From Porticoccaceae bacterium (GTDB lineage Bacteria; Pseudomonadota; Gammaproteobacteria; Pseudomonadales; Porticoccaceae): DNA of 18,248 bases. The notes under the pieces were generated by a model. The model had not been told where the DNA came from. It saw only the letters and a list, made by a program, of their open reading frames with translations, and ran no database searches. Position numbers and translations under genes: made by a program. Of this stretch, positions 1-6,742 are shown piece by piece (position 1 is the first letter of the stretch; the number at the start of each line of letters is the position of its first letter). The stretch covers positions 1 to 18,248 of the forward strand of contig JALRJD010000301.1 in NCBI GenBank assembly GCA_023255165.1. The letters are read 5' to 3'.

Positions 1-2
1 AC

Positions 3-171
3 GGTGGGCCGTGATGCGGTTGCACCGACGATAGGCCGTGATGGATAAATCCTAACAGCCTTAGGGCCGTGATGGATAAATCCTAACAGCCTTAGGGCCG
101 TGATGGATAAATCCTAACAGCCTTAGGGCCGTGATGGATAAATCCTAACAGCCTTAGGGCCGTGATGGATT
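3..171. repeat. Tandem 31-bp repeats built on the tRNA-Lys 3' end
   Basis: Four contiguous 31-bp units occupy 33-63, 64-94, 95-125 and 126-156, followed by a partial unit from 157. They are nearly identical; the first differs at its first base. Each unit opens with gggccgtgatggat, which is also the plus-strand reading of the acceptor/T-arm end of the intact tRNA-Lys at 324-398. A further copy at 3-16 (ggtgggccgtgatg) extends into the complement of the CCA end. The rest of the unit (aaatcctaacagcctta) is not tRNA sequence, and each unit holds a short inverted repeat GGAT-aa-ATCC. There are no spacers, so this is not a CRISPR array. A chain of att-like scars or slippage expansion of one scar are both possible. 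The array may continue left of the window. Confidence 0.85.
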
Positions 172-283
172 GATGCAAACAACCCAGAGGTTGTTTGCAC
201 CCCTTCGGGGCGCCTGCGGCGTCCAAACTCGTCCGTAGGCCGAGCTTGTCGAACGGTGGTTCTTTCCATACGAACCAACGGAC
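172..283. repeat. Hairpin-rich, REP-like non-coding stretch
   Basis: No gene is apparent here. The segment is a run of inverted repeats. An 11-bp perfect stem TGCAAACAACC/GGTTGTTTGCA (174-184 with 189-199) has a 4-nt loop. It is followed by CCCC-ttc-GGGG (200-210) and CGCC-tgc-GGCG (211-221). An outer pair GTCCGT/ACGGAC (231-236 with 278-283) encloses TGGTTC/GAACCA (257-262 with 272-277). The part around 240-256 (gagcttgtcgaacgg) resembles a dispersed palindromic repeat that I recall from many proteobacterial genomes. The structure is visible directly; calling it REP-like is an inference. Confidence 0.5.
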
Positions 284-284
284 A

Positions 285-316
285 AATAAAAATGCCACCC
301 GATGGGTGGCTTTTTT
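285..316. terminator. Bidirectional Rho-independent terminator
   Basis: A perfect 7-bp stem GCCACCC/GGGTGGC (294-300 with 304-310) has a 3-nt GAT loop. It is followed by six T on the plus strand and preceded by an A-rich run (284-293), which gives a T-rich tail on the minus strand. It lies 8 bases beyond the 3' end of the minus-strand tRNA-Lys, so its main job is probably to end that transcript. It can also stop plus-strand transcription coming from the repeat array. Confidence 0.85.
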
Positions 317-323
317 ATTTGTT

Positions 324-398
324 TGGTGGGCCGTGATGGATTCGAACCATCGACCAATTGGTTAAAAGCCAACTGCTCTACCGCTGAGCTAACGGCCC
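324..398 (-). tRNA. tRNA-Lys (anticodon TTT)
   Basis: On the minus strand the sequence folds as a complete cloverleaf. The acceptor arm is GGGCCGT paired with ACGGCCC. The D arm lies around GCTC..GAGC. The anticodon stem GTTGG/CCAAT encloses the loop CTTTTAA, giving anticodon TTT. The T arm contains GGTTCGAATCC, and the discriminator A is followed by an encoded CCA. Length is 75 nt with CCA. A terminator follows immediately and a sigma70-type promoter precedes it. It sits just downstream of queC, as in Pseudomonas. Its 3' end is the source of the short repeated segments at the left edge of the window, which suggests use as an integration site. Confidence 0.97.
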
Positions 399-413
399 TC
401 AGAAGAGGTGCGT

Positions 414-441
414 ATCATACTGACCAGAGGTGAAATTTCAA
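414..441 (-). promoter_or_regulatory. Sigma70-type promoter of tRNA-Lys, overlapping queC stop
   Basis: On the minus strand a -35 box TTGAAA (436-441, 5 of 6 consensus bases) and a -10 box TATGAT (414-419, 5 of 6) are separated by 16 bases. The expected start lies near 407, just ahead of the mature tRNA 5' end at 398. The -35 box overlaps the TGA stop of queC (438-440), so the tRNA has its own promoter inside the end of the preceding gene. Confidence 0.65.
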
Positions 442-1118
442 GCGTTATTTTGATATCTGGTGGGGTCGCTGATAGCGGCCTGCTCAAAGCCCTGCCGACG
501 CAATCTGCAGCTTTCACATCTGCCGCAAGCTTCACCTTCAAGACTTGCCTGATAGCATGAAACTGTCTGGCTGTAATCCACTCCCAGCTGCAGCCCGGCC
601 TGAATGATCTGCGCTTTCGACATATCAATCAGAGGTGCGTGAATGGTGAGCTTTTGGCCTTCAACGGCGGCTTTTGTTGCCAGATTGGCGAGGCGTTCAA
701 AGGCACTGATATAGTCGGGCCGACAATCCGGATAACCGGAGAAGTCGACGGCATTGACGCCAAGAAAAATATCGTTGGCGCCCAGCACTTCCGCCCAGCC
801 CAGTGCGATGGACAGAAACACGGTGTTGCGTGCGGGAACATAGGTAACAGGAATGCCACTGGTTTCGGATTCGGGCACATCGATACTGGTATCTGTGAGT
901 GCCGAGCCACCAATGCTGCCGAGATCCAGAACGACCACTTTGTGCTCTTGCACGGCCATCAATTCCGACACTCGCTGCGCGGCGACAAGCTCTGAGCGAT
1001 GGCGCTGACCATAATCGAAACTCAATGTGTAACAGTCGTAGCCCTGACTCCTGGCCATTGCCACCACGGTGGTTGAGTCGAGTCCGCCCGATACGAGGAT
1101 TACTGCTTTTTTTGACAT
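438..1118 (-). CDS. queC: 7-cyano-7-deazaguanine synthase QueC
   Basis: QueC converts 7-carboxy-7-deazaguanine, ammonia and ATP into preQ0 in the cytoplasm, on the path to queuosine in tRNA. The 226-residue product has the usual family length. The N-terminal PP-loop motif SGGLDS is at residues 10-15. A C-terminal zinc site is formed by Cys188, Cys198, Cys201 and Cys204 (CYQAS...CGRCESC). The start at 1118 gives MSKKAVILVSGGLDS. An in-frame ATG 117 bases upstream exists, but it would run into queE and add residues foreign to the family. The ribosome-binding site is weak. The gene lies 35 bases downstream of queE, probably in the same transcript, and ends inside the tRNA-Lys promoter. Confidence 0.96.
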   Translation of the reverse strand: MSKKAVILVSGGLDSTTVVAMARSQGYDCYTLSFDYGQRHRSELVAAQRVSELMAVQEHKVVVLDLGSIGGSALTDTSIDVPESETSGIPVTYVPARNTVFLSIALGWAEVLGANDIFLGVNAVDFSGYPDCRPDYISAFERLANLATKAAVEGQKLTIHAPLIDMSKAQIIQAGLQLGVDYSQTVSCYQASLEGEACGRCESCRLRRQGFEQAAISDPTRYQNNA

Positions 1119-1153
1119 ATTGTGTAGATTAACCTGTGTTCGCTGTTTGCTCT

Positions 1154-1804
1154 TTAATGCCCGGGTTTGTCGCCCCAGATATATTTGTGGGTCTGCAGCT
1201 GCATGCGCACTTTTAGTTTGTCCTGCAAGATCCATTCAGCGAGCTGTGCCGGCGACAGTTGCCCCTGGCTTGGAGAAAACAGTACTTCCGAGACTTTCTC
1301 TCGCAGGCTGAGCTCATCCACTTTCATGCAGCTCCAGTCGTAATCCTGACGATCGCAGATAACAAATTTCACTTCATCATGAGCCTGCAGATGCTCAATG
1401 TTGCTGTACAGATTGCGCGACACTTCACCTGAGCCCGGGGTTTTCAGATCCAGAATTTTCACCACACGATGATCGACCTCTTCCACCGGCATGGCGCCAC
1501 TGGTCTCGAGAGAGACACAATAACCCAGGTCACACAGCCTTTTTAGCAGCTCAATGCTCTGAGGTTGCGCCAATGGTTCTCCGCCGGTGACCGTTACATG
1601 GCTGGCGCCATACTCGGCCACCTTGTCGAGAATCTGGTTAAGTGTCCATTTGCTGCCACCCTCAAAGGCGTAGGCCGTGTCGCAGTAACCGCAGCGCAGC
1701 GGGCAACCGGTGAGGCGCACAAACACGGTGGGCAGACCAACGGTGCTGGTCTCGCCCTGCAGGGAATGAAATATCTCGGTGATACGCAGTGCGGTTTCAG
1801 ACAT
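1154..1804 (-). CDS. queE: 7-carboxy-7-deazaguanine synthase QueE (radical SAM)
   Basis: QueE rearranges 6-carboxy-tetrahydropterin to 7-carboxy-7-deazaguanine, the step before QueC. The 216-residue protein begins with the QueE signature FHSLQGET near residues 12-19. It carries the radical-SAM cluster motif Cys34-xxx-Cys38-xx-Cys41 (CPLRCGYC) and a TGGEPL glycine-rich SAM-binding motif near residue 95. Length and motif order fit the proteobacterial family. It sits 45 bases after cpoB and 35 before queC, in the same direction, so it may be co-transcribed with the end of the tol-pal cluster. The ATG at 1804 is the only sensible start, although no strong ribosome-binding site precedes it. The other pathway genes, queD and folE, are not in the window. 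Confidence 0.96.
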   Translation of the reverse strand: MSETALRITEIFHSLQGETSTVGLPTVFVRLTGCPLRCGYCDTAYAFEGGSKWTLNQILDKVAEYGASHVTVTGGEPLAQPQSIELLKRLCDLGYCVSLETSGAMPVEEVDHRVVKILDLKTPGSGEVSRNLYSNIEHLQAHDEVKFVICDRQDYDWSCMKVDELSLREKVSEVLFSPSQGQLSPAQLAEWILQDKLKVRMQLQTHKYIWGDKPGH

Positions 1805-1849
1805 GTAATTATTTTTCTGGTTGGCTAACGCGGCCTGTTCGGCCCGACA

Positions 1850-2686
1850 TTAGAAGTTATTTTTTAAATAGCTCTGCGCTTTACTGGCAGCTCCGCCGGT
1901 GCCCTTCGCAGCTCTCTCAAGCAATTCGCGGGCGCGCTCATTTTCGCCCAACTGATGATAGATCTTGCCCAGTTTAAAGGTGGCGTCGAGTGCCTTGCTG
2001 TGAGTTGGATGTTGCTCAACCACCAGGGTAAATGCCTGACGGGCCATTTCATCCTGACCCTGCAGTAGATAAATCTCACCGAGCCAGTAGTAGGCGTTGG
2101 CGATGTAGGGGCTGTTGGGATAGTCGATCACATGCTGTTTAAATGCCAGCGCAGCGGCATTGATATCACGCTGCTTAAGCAGCAGATTGGAGGCCTGGGC
2201 GTAGCTCTGGGCAATTTCCTCTGCGTTGGATGCCGGCACGGCTGGAGAATCTTGAGCTGCCGCATCTCCCTCTTGCAGGGCATTTGCCTGCGCATCAGTC
2301 GCCTGAAGATCATCCGACTGCGCGCCAAAGTCGGCGGGCGCCTTGCCCGACTGCACTGCACTGAGCCGGCGATCGAGGTCGAGATAGTCGTCCATCTGGC
2401 GCTGCTTGACACGCTGCAATTCGTAGCTCAATTCTTCAACCAGTCCGCGTAATTCGCGCACCTCTTCCTGCAGCATTTGCGACTGATAATAACTGTCGCC
2501 AACCGCGGCGGCAGGCCGGGCACTTTGTACCGAAACCGGCTTCTGAGCTTGCTGCTGGGTCGTCGCAGCCGGGGCACTGAGATCCACCACCGGTACGGCC
2601 TGGGCGACAACATTGCCAGACAGGGTCTGCAGGGCGAGAGAGAAAACAATCAGAGAGCGAGTACGCGCGCTATTGGAACATTTCAT
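1850..2686 (-). CDS. cpoB: Cell division coordinator CpoB (YbgF), periplasmic TPR protein
   Basis: CpoB is the periplasmic partner of TolA and links outer-membrane constriction to peptidoglycan synthesis at the septum. The 278-residue product has a basic N-terminus and a hydrophobic stretch (residues 11-24) ending near VVA-QA around residue 28, consistent with a Sec signal peptide. A coiled-coil segment, the trimerisation region in E. coli CpoB, covers roughly residues 65-110 (EEVRELRGLVEELSYELQ). A low-complexity Ala/Gln linker follows. From about residue 160 there are three TPR-like helical pairs, including NAYYWLGEIYLLQG and ATFKLGKIYHQLGE. It is the last gene of the tol-pal cluster, 142 bases after pal, and queE follows it. 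Only a weak ribosome-binding site is visible. Confidence 0.93.
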   Translation of the reverse strand: MKCSNSARTRSLIVFSLALQTLSGNVVAQAVPVVDLSAPAATTQQQAQKPVSVQSARPAAAVGDSYYQSQMLQEEVRELRGLVEELSYELQRVKQRQMDDYLDLDRRLSAVQSGKAPADFGAQSDDLQATDAQANALQEGDAAAQDSPAVPASNAEEIAQSYAQASNLLLKQRDINAAALAFKQHVIDYPNSPYIANAYYWLGEIYLLQGQDEMARQAFTLVVEQHPTHSKALDATFKLGKIYHQLGENERARELLERAAKGTGGAASKAQSYLKNNF

Positions 2687-2803
2687 GGTCAGTGCAAGAA
2701 GTCCTGTGTAGTGCAGATAGACAAACGGCCAGAGTATGTTTCAACCCCGGCCGCACGTTGGTTACATCTGGCGAGTCTAATCCAGCTAGCTCAACCAGTC
2801 ATC

Positions 2804-2833
2804 CAAATGGATGTTACTCAAATGGATATTACT
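2804..2833. repeat. 15-bp direct duplication at the pal stop codon
   Basis: The sequence caaatggatgttact (2804-2818) is followed directly by caaatggatattact (2819-2833), with 14 of 15 bases identical. The second copy includes the pal stop codon (2829-2831, TAA on the minus strand), and the first copy repeats that stop just downstream. It looks like a small slippage duplication in the pal-cpoB gap. No coding consequence is visible. Confidence 0.8.
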
Positions 2834-3326
2834 TAAGTTCAACCCGACGATTCAAGGCCCAGGCATCTTCGTTGCTGCCATAAGCGGCCGCACGCTCTTC
2901 GCCATAGCTGATCACTTCAATCAAACCAGGCGAAACGCCCTGAAGCACCAGAAACTCTTTAACCGCATTGGCGCGTCGCTCACCCAAAGCCATGTTGTAC
3001 TCTCTGGTGCCGCGCTCATCGGCGTGACCTTCAAGACGGATATTACGTGGGTTGGCCTGCAGCGATGCGGCGTGCTCGAGCAGCGCGGCGCGCGACTCGG
3101 GCTTGAGCAGTGCCTTGTCAAAATCGAAATAGAAAACGGTGTCTGCAGTCACTGATTCGACTGTCGAATCATCAATCGCCGAGGTATCAACCTGGCCAGT
3201 TTGTACAGATGTGTCTTCAATGTCAGTGGAAGTCTGCTGATCTTCCGCCGGATTGGTGCTACAACCTGTTAAAAGCACAGCCAAAAATAATGCACTAAGA
3301 CCAGATTTGATAAATGATACTTTCAT
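2829..3326 (-). CDS. pal: Peptidoglycan-associated lipoprotein Pal
   Basis: Pal anchors the outer membrane to peptidoglycan and interacts with TolB and TolA. The 165-residue precursor has a lipoprotein signal peptide with lipobox LLTGC. Cys22 is the acylation site, and Ser at +2 is compatible with sorting to the outer membrane. A polar acidic linker (about 23-65) leads into an OmpA-like peptidoglycan-binding domain. That domain shows YFDFDKALL near 70, LEGHADERGTREYN, and LGERRANAVKEFL before the C-terminus. The start at 3326 is chosen because AGGAG lies 7 bases upstream; an ATG 27 bases further upstream has no such site. It follows tolB after an AT-rich 81-base gap and precedes cpoB. Confidence 0.97.
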   Translation of the reverse strand: MKVSFIKSGLSALFLAVLLTGCSTNPAEDQQTSTDIEDTSVQTGQVDTSAIDDSTVESVTADTVFYFDFDKALLKPESRAALLEHAASLQANPRNIRLEGHADERGTREYNMALGERRANAVKEFLVLQGVSPGLIEVISYGEERAAAYGSNEDAWALNRRVELK

Positions 3327-3333
3327 TTTGAAA

Positions 3334-3338
3334 CTCCT
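3334..3338 (-). promoter_or_regulatory. Ribosome-binding site of pal
   Basis: AGGAG on the minus strand, 7 bases before the ATG at 3326. It decides between two in-frame ATGs, since the alternative start at 3353 would place this site inside the coding region. The rest of the tolB-pal gap (3339-3407) is A/T-rich. It may hold a separate pal promoter, but I could not identify convincing -35/-10 boxes. Confidence 0.75.
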
Positions 3339-3407
3339 GTTGAGCAAAGACAAAAATTACTTTTTACTTTTAAAACAATACATTAAAACAACAAATTAAT
3401 GCGATTC

Positions 3408-4718
3408 CTAACGCAAAAATGGCGACCATGCTGGCTCTCTTACATCGCCGCTGCTGGATGGCAGCACGTATCGAATTCCGGCGTCCAATGATACAGCAGC
3501 CAGAACCCCTCGGTCACCCTGTTTCGTTGCATACATAAGCATAGCGCCATTTGGCGAAACTGTCGGAGATTCGTCGAGGCGTGTCTCTGTGAGCACAATC
3601 ATCCTGCCGGTTTTAAGATCAAACGAGGCAATGTGAAAGGTGTCTGTCTGCCGGTGAACCATCGCTAGGGTCCGGCCGTCTGGCGCCAGACTTGGGCGAG
3701 CGTTGTAGTTGCCGCTGAACGTGAGGCGCTCGGTGGCTTTGGTAGCAATATTTAATTTGTAAATCTGAGGGGTGCCGCCACGATCCGAGGTAAACAGCAA
3801 ATGTTTGCCGTCGGGCATCCAGGTAGGCTCGGTATCAATGGCAAAATGGCGGGTGAGGCGTGAGAATTTGCCAGTCTGCAAATCGAGCAGATAGATTTCC
3901 GGGTTGCCATCTTTGGACAGCACCAGCGCCATCTTGCCACCATCCGGAGACCAGGCTGGTGCCCCGTTAAGACCAGTAAAATTGGTCAGCTGCTGGCGTT
4001 GCGCAGTAACCAGATTTTGGCGGAAGATCGCCGGCCGACCAGTTTCAAAAGAGACATAGGCCAGCTCTTTGCCGTCGCTCGACCAGTTCGGAGACATAAT
4101 CGGCTCCCGCGACTCGAGCACCAGCTTTTCGCGGGCGCCATCAGCATCGGCGACATTCAGTCTGTAGGTATATTGCTTGCCAACTCTGGTGGCGGTGACA
4201 TACGCGAGACGGGTGGAAAAGGCACCGCGAATACCGGTGATCTCTTCATAGACCTTGTCGCTGATCAGGTGCGCCAGATCGCGCATCTGATTGAGGGTGC
4301 CGCTGACTTTGTGGGTCATCACTGTTTTCTGACCGGTGACATTTAACAGGCTGAACTCCACCTGATAGCGGCCCGTGTCTATAGGACGCATATTCCCAGC
4401 GACCAGATACTCGGCACCGAGAAGCCGCCAATCGCGATAGTAGACATCCGCTGCGCGACCCGGAAAGGCGAGCATATCGCGGCGCTCAATGGTCTCAAAC
4501 AGTCCGCTGCGACGCAGATCCGCCTCGACAATGGCACTGATATCCTCGGCTGCGCGAACACTACCCATCGCGATAGGTGAGATCGCAATTCGGGTTGGTT
4601 TGTCATTGCCTTTGGTCACCCGGATCACCAGCTCGCTGTAACCGGGAGAGGCCAATGTCATCAACAGCAGCGCCAACAGCATCTGCACGACCGAGCGTTT
4701 CACGAGTTTACCTGTCAT
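3408..4718 (-). CDS. tolB: Tol-Pal system periplasmic protein TolB
   Basis: TolB is the periplasmic beta-propeller of the Tol-Pal machine and alternates between binding Pal and TolA. The 436-residue product matches family length. A basic N-terminus and hydrophobic core (residues 8-25) end near GYS at 28, a Sec signal peptide. An N-terminal alpha/beta domain spans about 30-165. The propeller follows, with repeated WD40-like motifs: SPNWSSDGKELAYVS, APAWSPDGGKMAL, EPTWMPDGKHLLF, RPSLAPDGRTLAM, SPTVSPNGAMLMY and the closing EPAWSPFLR. The start at 4718 lies 12 bases after the tolA stop with AAGG just upstream, so the two genes are probably translated from one mRNA. Confidence 0.98.
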   Translation of the reverse strand: MTGKLVKRSVVQMLLALLLMTLASPGYSELVIRVTKGNDKPTRIAISPIAMGSVRAAEDISAIVEADLRRSGLFETIERRDMLAFPGRAADVYYRDWRLLGAEYLVAGNMRPIDTGRYQVEFSLLNVTGQKTVMTHKVSGTLNQMRDLAHLISDKVYEEITGIRGAFSTRLAYVTATRVGKQYTYRLNVADADGAREKLVLESREPIMSPNWSSDGKELAYVSFETGRPAIFRQNLVTAQRQQLTNFTGLNGAPAWSPDGGKMALVLSKDGNPEIYLLDLQTGKFSRLTRHFAIDTEPTWMPDGKHLLFTSDRGGTPQIYKLNIATKATERLTFSGNYNARPSLAPDGRTLAMVHRQTDTFHIASFDLKTGRMIVLTETRLDESPTVSPNGAMLMYATKQGDRGVLAAVSLDAGIRYVLPSSSGDVREPAWSPFLR

Positions 4719-4730
4719 TGTTTCACAACC

Positions 4731-5477
4731 TTATAATCTGAGATCTTCAGGACTAAACGCCACATCCACCTGGCGAAATTTGCGTTCAAACAGCGCCGGG
4801 TCCATACCCTGCAATTCGGCAAACTGCTCCACTTTCAACGCCGCCTGCTCCACCGAGCGATCAAACGCACTGTCACCACTGGAGGTCAGTATAGTCACTC
4901 CGACAACACGTCCGGTCGGAACCAGACGAATGCGGATCAATGTTTCCATGCCCAATCGTGCGCTCGGCGGGCGGCTCCAGTTCTCCGACAGGCGTTGTTG
5001 AATCAACTGCCGGTAGCTATTGGCCATGCGCTCATCTTCCTGAGCATTGATCTGCGCCTGCTCGGCCGCAAGCTGTTCCGCGAACTCCGATTCGATGCGC
5101 TTGCGCTCAGCTTCTTGTTCATCGCGCCGCCGCTGCTCTTCGGCCAGACGTTTTTTCTCGTCCAGCTCCTGCTGACGCTTTTTCTCCAGCGCTTTTTTAT
5201 CCGCCGCCAGCTTTTGTTGACGTTTCTTTTCCGCGCGCAGCTTCTCTTCGCGCTTGCGCCTGGCCTCATCCACTTTTGCTTTCTGAGGTATCGGCTTGGC
5301 TTTGGGTTGGGCGGTTTTCTTTGGCGCCAGCTCCACCAACTTGGCTTCAATATACTGTGGCTGCATCATCACTTTGGTGGTCTCCGGGTGCCAACCAACA
5401 AACAGCAGCACCAGCAAACCCAAGTGCAGCGCCAGACTGACCAGAATTGCCACGGAGTAACTGAGGAAACTACCCAT
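4731..5477 (-). CDS. tolA: Tol-Pal system protein TolA
   Basis: TolA is the inner-membrane protein that spans the periplasm, takes energy from TolQR and contacts TolB, Pal and CpoB. The 248-residue product has one N-terminal transmembrane helix (about residues 6-27). A long charged Lys/Glu/Arg/Gln helix (about 55-150) forms domain II. A C-terminal TonB-like domain (about 152-248) contains YRQLIQQRLSENWSRP and VTILTSSGDSAFDRSVEQA. It is much shorter than E. coli TolA (421 residues); almost all of the difference lies in the helical domain II, which is common outside enterobacteria. The gene starts 14 bases after tolR and ends 12 bases before tolB. No clear Shine-Dalgarno site precedes it, which suggests translational coupling to tolR. 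Confidence 0.95.
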   Translation of the reverse strand: MGSFLSYSVAILVSLALHLGLLVLLFVGWHPETTKVMMQPQYIEAKLVELAPKKTAQPKAKPIPQKAKVDEARRKREEKLRAEKKRQQKLAADKKALEKKRQQELDEKKRLAEEQRRRDEQEAERKRIESEFAEQLAAEQAQINAQEDERMANSYRQLIQQRLSENWSRPPSARLGMETLIRIRLVPTGRVVGVTILTSSGDSAFDRSVEQAALKVEQFAELQGMDPALFERKFRQVDVAFSPEDLRL

Positions 5478-5491
5478 AACAGCTTGCCATA

Positions 5492-5914
5492 TCAGTTCTG
5501 TGGCGGCTCTGTGACCAGCCCCACCGATGATGCTCCTGCGGCCTGCAGCTCGCTCATCAAATTGACCACCACGCCGTAATCCACCCTGCTATCGCCCCAG
5601 ACCAAAACCGGAATCTTGGGTGACTGGTGAAGTATTTTGCTTAGCCGATCCTTGATCACGCCCAAGCTTTCGGCCTGGTTTTCGCCCTTTACATCAATCC
5701 AGTAACTGCCATCCGCTTTGATCGAAACAATAAAGGGTTCCTGATCCTTGGTGTCCATGGGTGCCGAATTGGCTTCGGGTAGCTCCACCTTGACGCCTTG
5801 CATCAGCAGAGGCGCGGTAATCATAAACACCACCAGTAACACCAGGGTCACGTCGATATAGGGAACAACGTTTATCTCGGCCACCAGTTTTCGTTTGGTT
5901 CGTTTGGTTTTCAC
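5492..5914 (-). CDS. tolR: Tol-Pal system protein TolR
   Basis: TolR works with TolQ as the proton-driven motor that energises TolA. The 140-residue ExbD/TolR-family protein has a short basic cytoplasmic N-terminus and one transmembrane helix (about residues 15-37). Asp21, in VVPYIDVTL, corresponds to the essential proton-carrying aspartate of TolR/ExbD. A periplasmic domain follows. The start is GTG at 5914: GAAGG lies about 8 bases upstream and an in-frame TAA lies two codons upstream, so no longer form is possible. It follows tolQ after 91 bases that contain a 21-bp tandem repeat, an unusually wide gap for this pair. Confidence 0.96.
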   Translation of the reverse strand: MKTKRTKRKLVAEINVVPYIDVTLVLLVVFMITAPLLMQGVKVELPEANSAPMDTKDQEPFIVSIKADGSYWIDVKGENQAESLGVIKDRLSKILHQSPKIPVLVWGDSRVDYGVVVNLMSELQAAGASSVGLVTEPPQN

Positions 5915-5952
5915 TTGTTAGCCTTCAATTGATCATGCCTGTTTCCATCATC

Positions 5953-6000
5953 CAACCGCCTCTTCCCACAACACAACCGCCTCTTCCAAAAACACAACCG
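5953..6000. repeat. 21-bp tandem repeat in the tolQ-tolR gap
   Basis: The element caaccgcctcttcc occurs at 5953-5966 and again at 5974-5987, with a third partial copy caaccg at 5995-6000, all on a 21-base period. It begins six bases beyond the tolQ stop codon and fills about half of the 91-base gap before tolR. On the mRNA it reads as G-rich GGAAGAGGCGGTTG. The sequence GGAAGAGG resembles a Shine-Dalgarno site but is too far from the tolR GTG to act as one. The function is unknown; simple slippage expansion is likely. Confidence 0.8.
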
Positions 6001-6005
6001 ACGGG

Positions 6006-6695
6006 TTAATGGGCATGAACCTGGCGGTGCAAAATGCTGGAGAATTCTTCGGCAAAGGTTTCATAACTGCTGTTGATCGACTCCACCATGGCCGCATAGC
6101 GGTTGTAGGCAATCACCGCTGGAATCGCGGCAAACAATCCCATAGCCGTAGCGATCAACGCCTCGGAGATACCAGGCGCCACAGTGGCCAGCGTGGCCTG
6201 CTGCACCATCGCCAAACCTCGGAAGGAGTTCATAATGCCCCACACGGTGCCAAACAGGCCGATATAGGGGCTCACCGACGCCACACTGGCAAGAAACGGC
6301 AAGCTGATATTGAGCTTTTCATCTTCCCGCGACAACGCCACACGCATCGCCCGATCGGTGCCTTCCATTACCGCTTCCGGATCGGCTTTATCGGTTTGTA
6401 CCAACCGGTTAAACTCGCGAAAGCCGGCGCGAAAAACATTTTCGATGCCGTCGCTGCCACCATCTTCCTTGGCGCGCTGGGTCAGGTCGCGGTAGAGACT
6501 GTTGAGATCAACACCGGACCAAAAGGCATCTTCAAATTCGCGAAAGCCGCGCTGGGCGGCGCCGAGAAATATACCGCGCTGCACAATCATCACCCAGGAA
6601 ATTGCCGAGGCAATAAATAAAATGCCCATCACCACTTGCACCAGCACGCTGGCGTTGACGATTAACGACCATATGGATAAGTTTTCTTCTATCAC
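6006..6695 (-). CDS. tolQ: Tol-Pal system protein TolQ
   Basis: TolQ is the multi-spanning partner of TolR in the inner-membrane motor (MotA/TolQ/ExbB family). The 229-residue product has the expected length and three transmembrane helices at about residues 12-37, 130-157 and 168-195. The conserved segments LPFLASVASVSPYIGLFGTV and GISEALIATAMGLFAAIPAV lie around helices 2 and 3. The start is GTG at 6695 with GGAG nine bases upstream. The gene follows ybgC by 47 bases in the same direction, the standard order. The promoter of the tol operon was not resolved; transcription may begin upstream in the ruv block. Confidence 0.97.
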   Translation of the reverse strand: MIEENLSIWSLIVNASVLVQVVMGILFIASAISWVMIVQRGIFLGAAQRGFREFEDAFWSGVDLNSLYRDLTQRAKEDGGSDGIENVFRAGFREFNRLVQTDKADPEAVMEGTDRAMRVALSREDEKLNISLPFLASVASVSPYIGLFGTVWGIMNSFRGLAMVQQATLATVAPGISEALIATAMGLFAAIPAVIAYNRYAAMVESINSSYETFAEEFSSILHRQVHAH

Positions 6696-6742
6696 CGATT
6701 TAAACTCCGTGTTTGGCTAAACTGATTTTTTAAGGCTCTCAC

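Noticed and set aside
33..171. CRISPR array suggested by the regular 31-base repeats
   Set aside because: The units are contiguous with no variable spacers, and their core is tRNA-Lys sequence. No cas gene is present in the window.
92..372. Small minus-strand reading frames across the repeat array and tRNA
   Set aside because: They run through the tandem repeat, the terminator hairpin and the tRNA gene, and have no ribosome-binding site or recognisable protein.
1119..1235. 39-residue N-terminal extension of queC
   Set aside because: It would overlap the end of queE. The shorter start gives the family-typical MSKKAVILVSGGLDS.
3339..3407. Independent promoter for pal in the AT-rich tolB-pal gap
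   Set aside because: Several TTGTTT-like and TAATGT-like hexamers occur, but none forms a well-spaced -35/-10 pair. The A/T richness alone is not enough.
4995..5579. Long plus-strand frame (194 codons) opposite tolA
   Set aside because: It is antisense to the Lys/Glu-rich helix of tolA and consists of Leu/Phe/Arg runs expected from that complement. The tolA product is unmistakable.
6009..6620. Plus-strand frame (203 codons) opposite tolQ
   Set aside because: It mirrors the tolQ coding sequence and has no homology that I recognise and no start signal.
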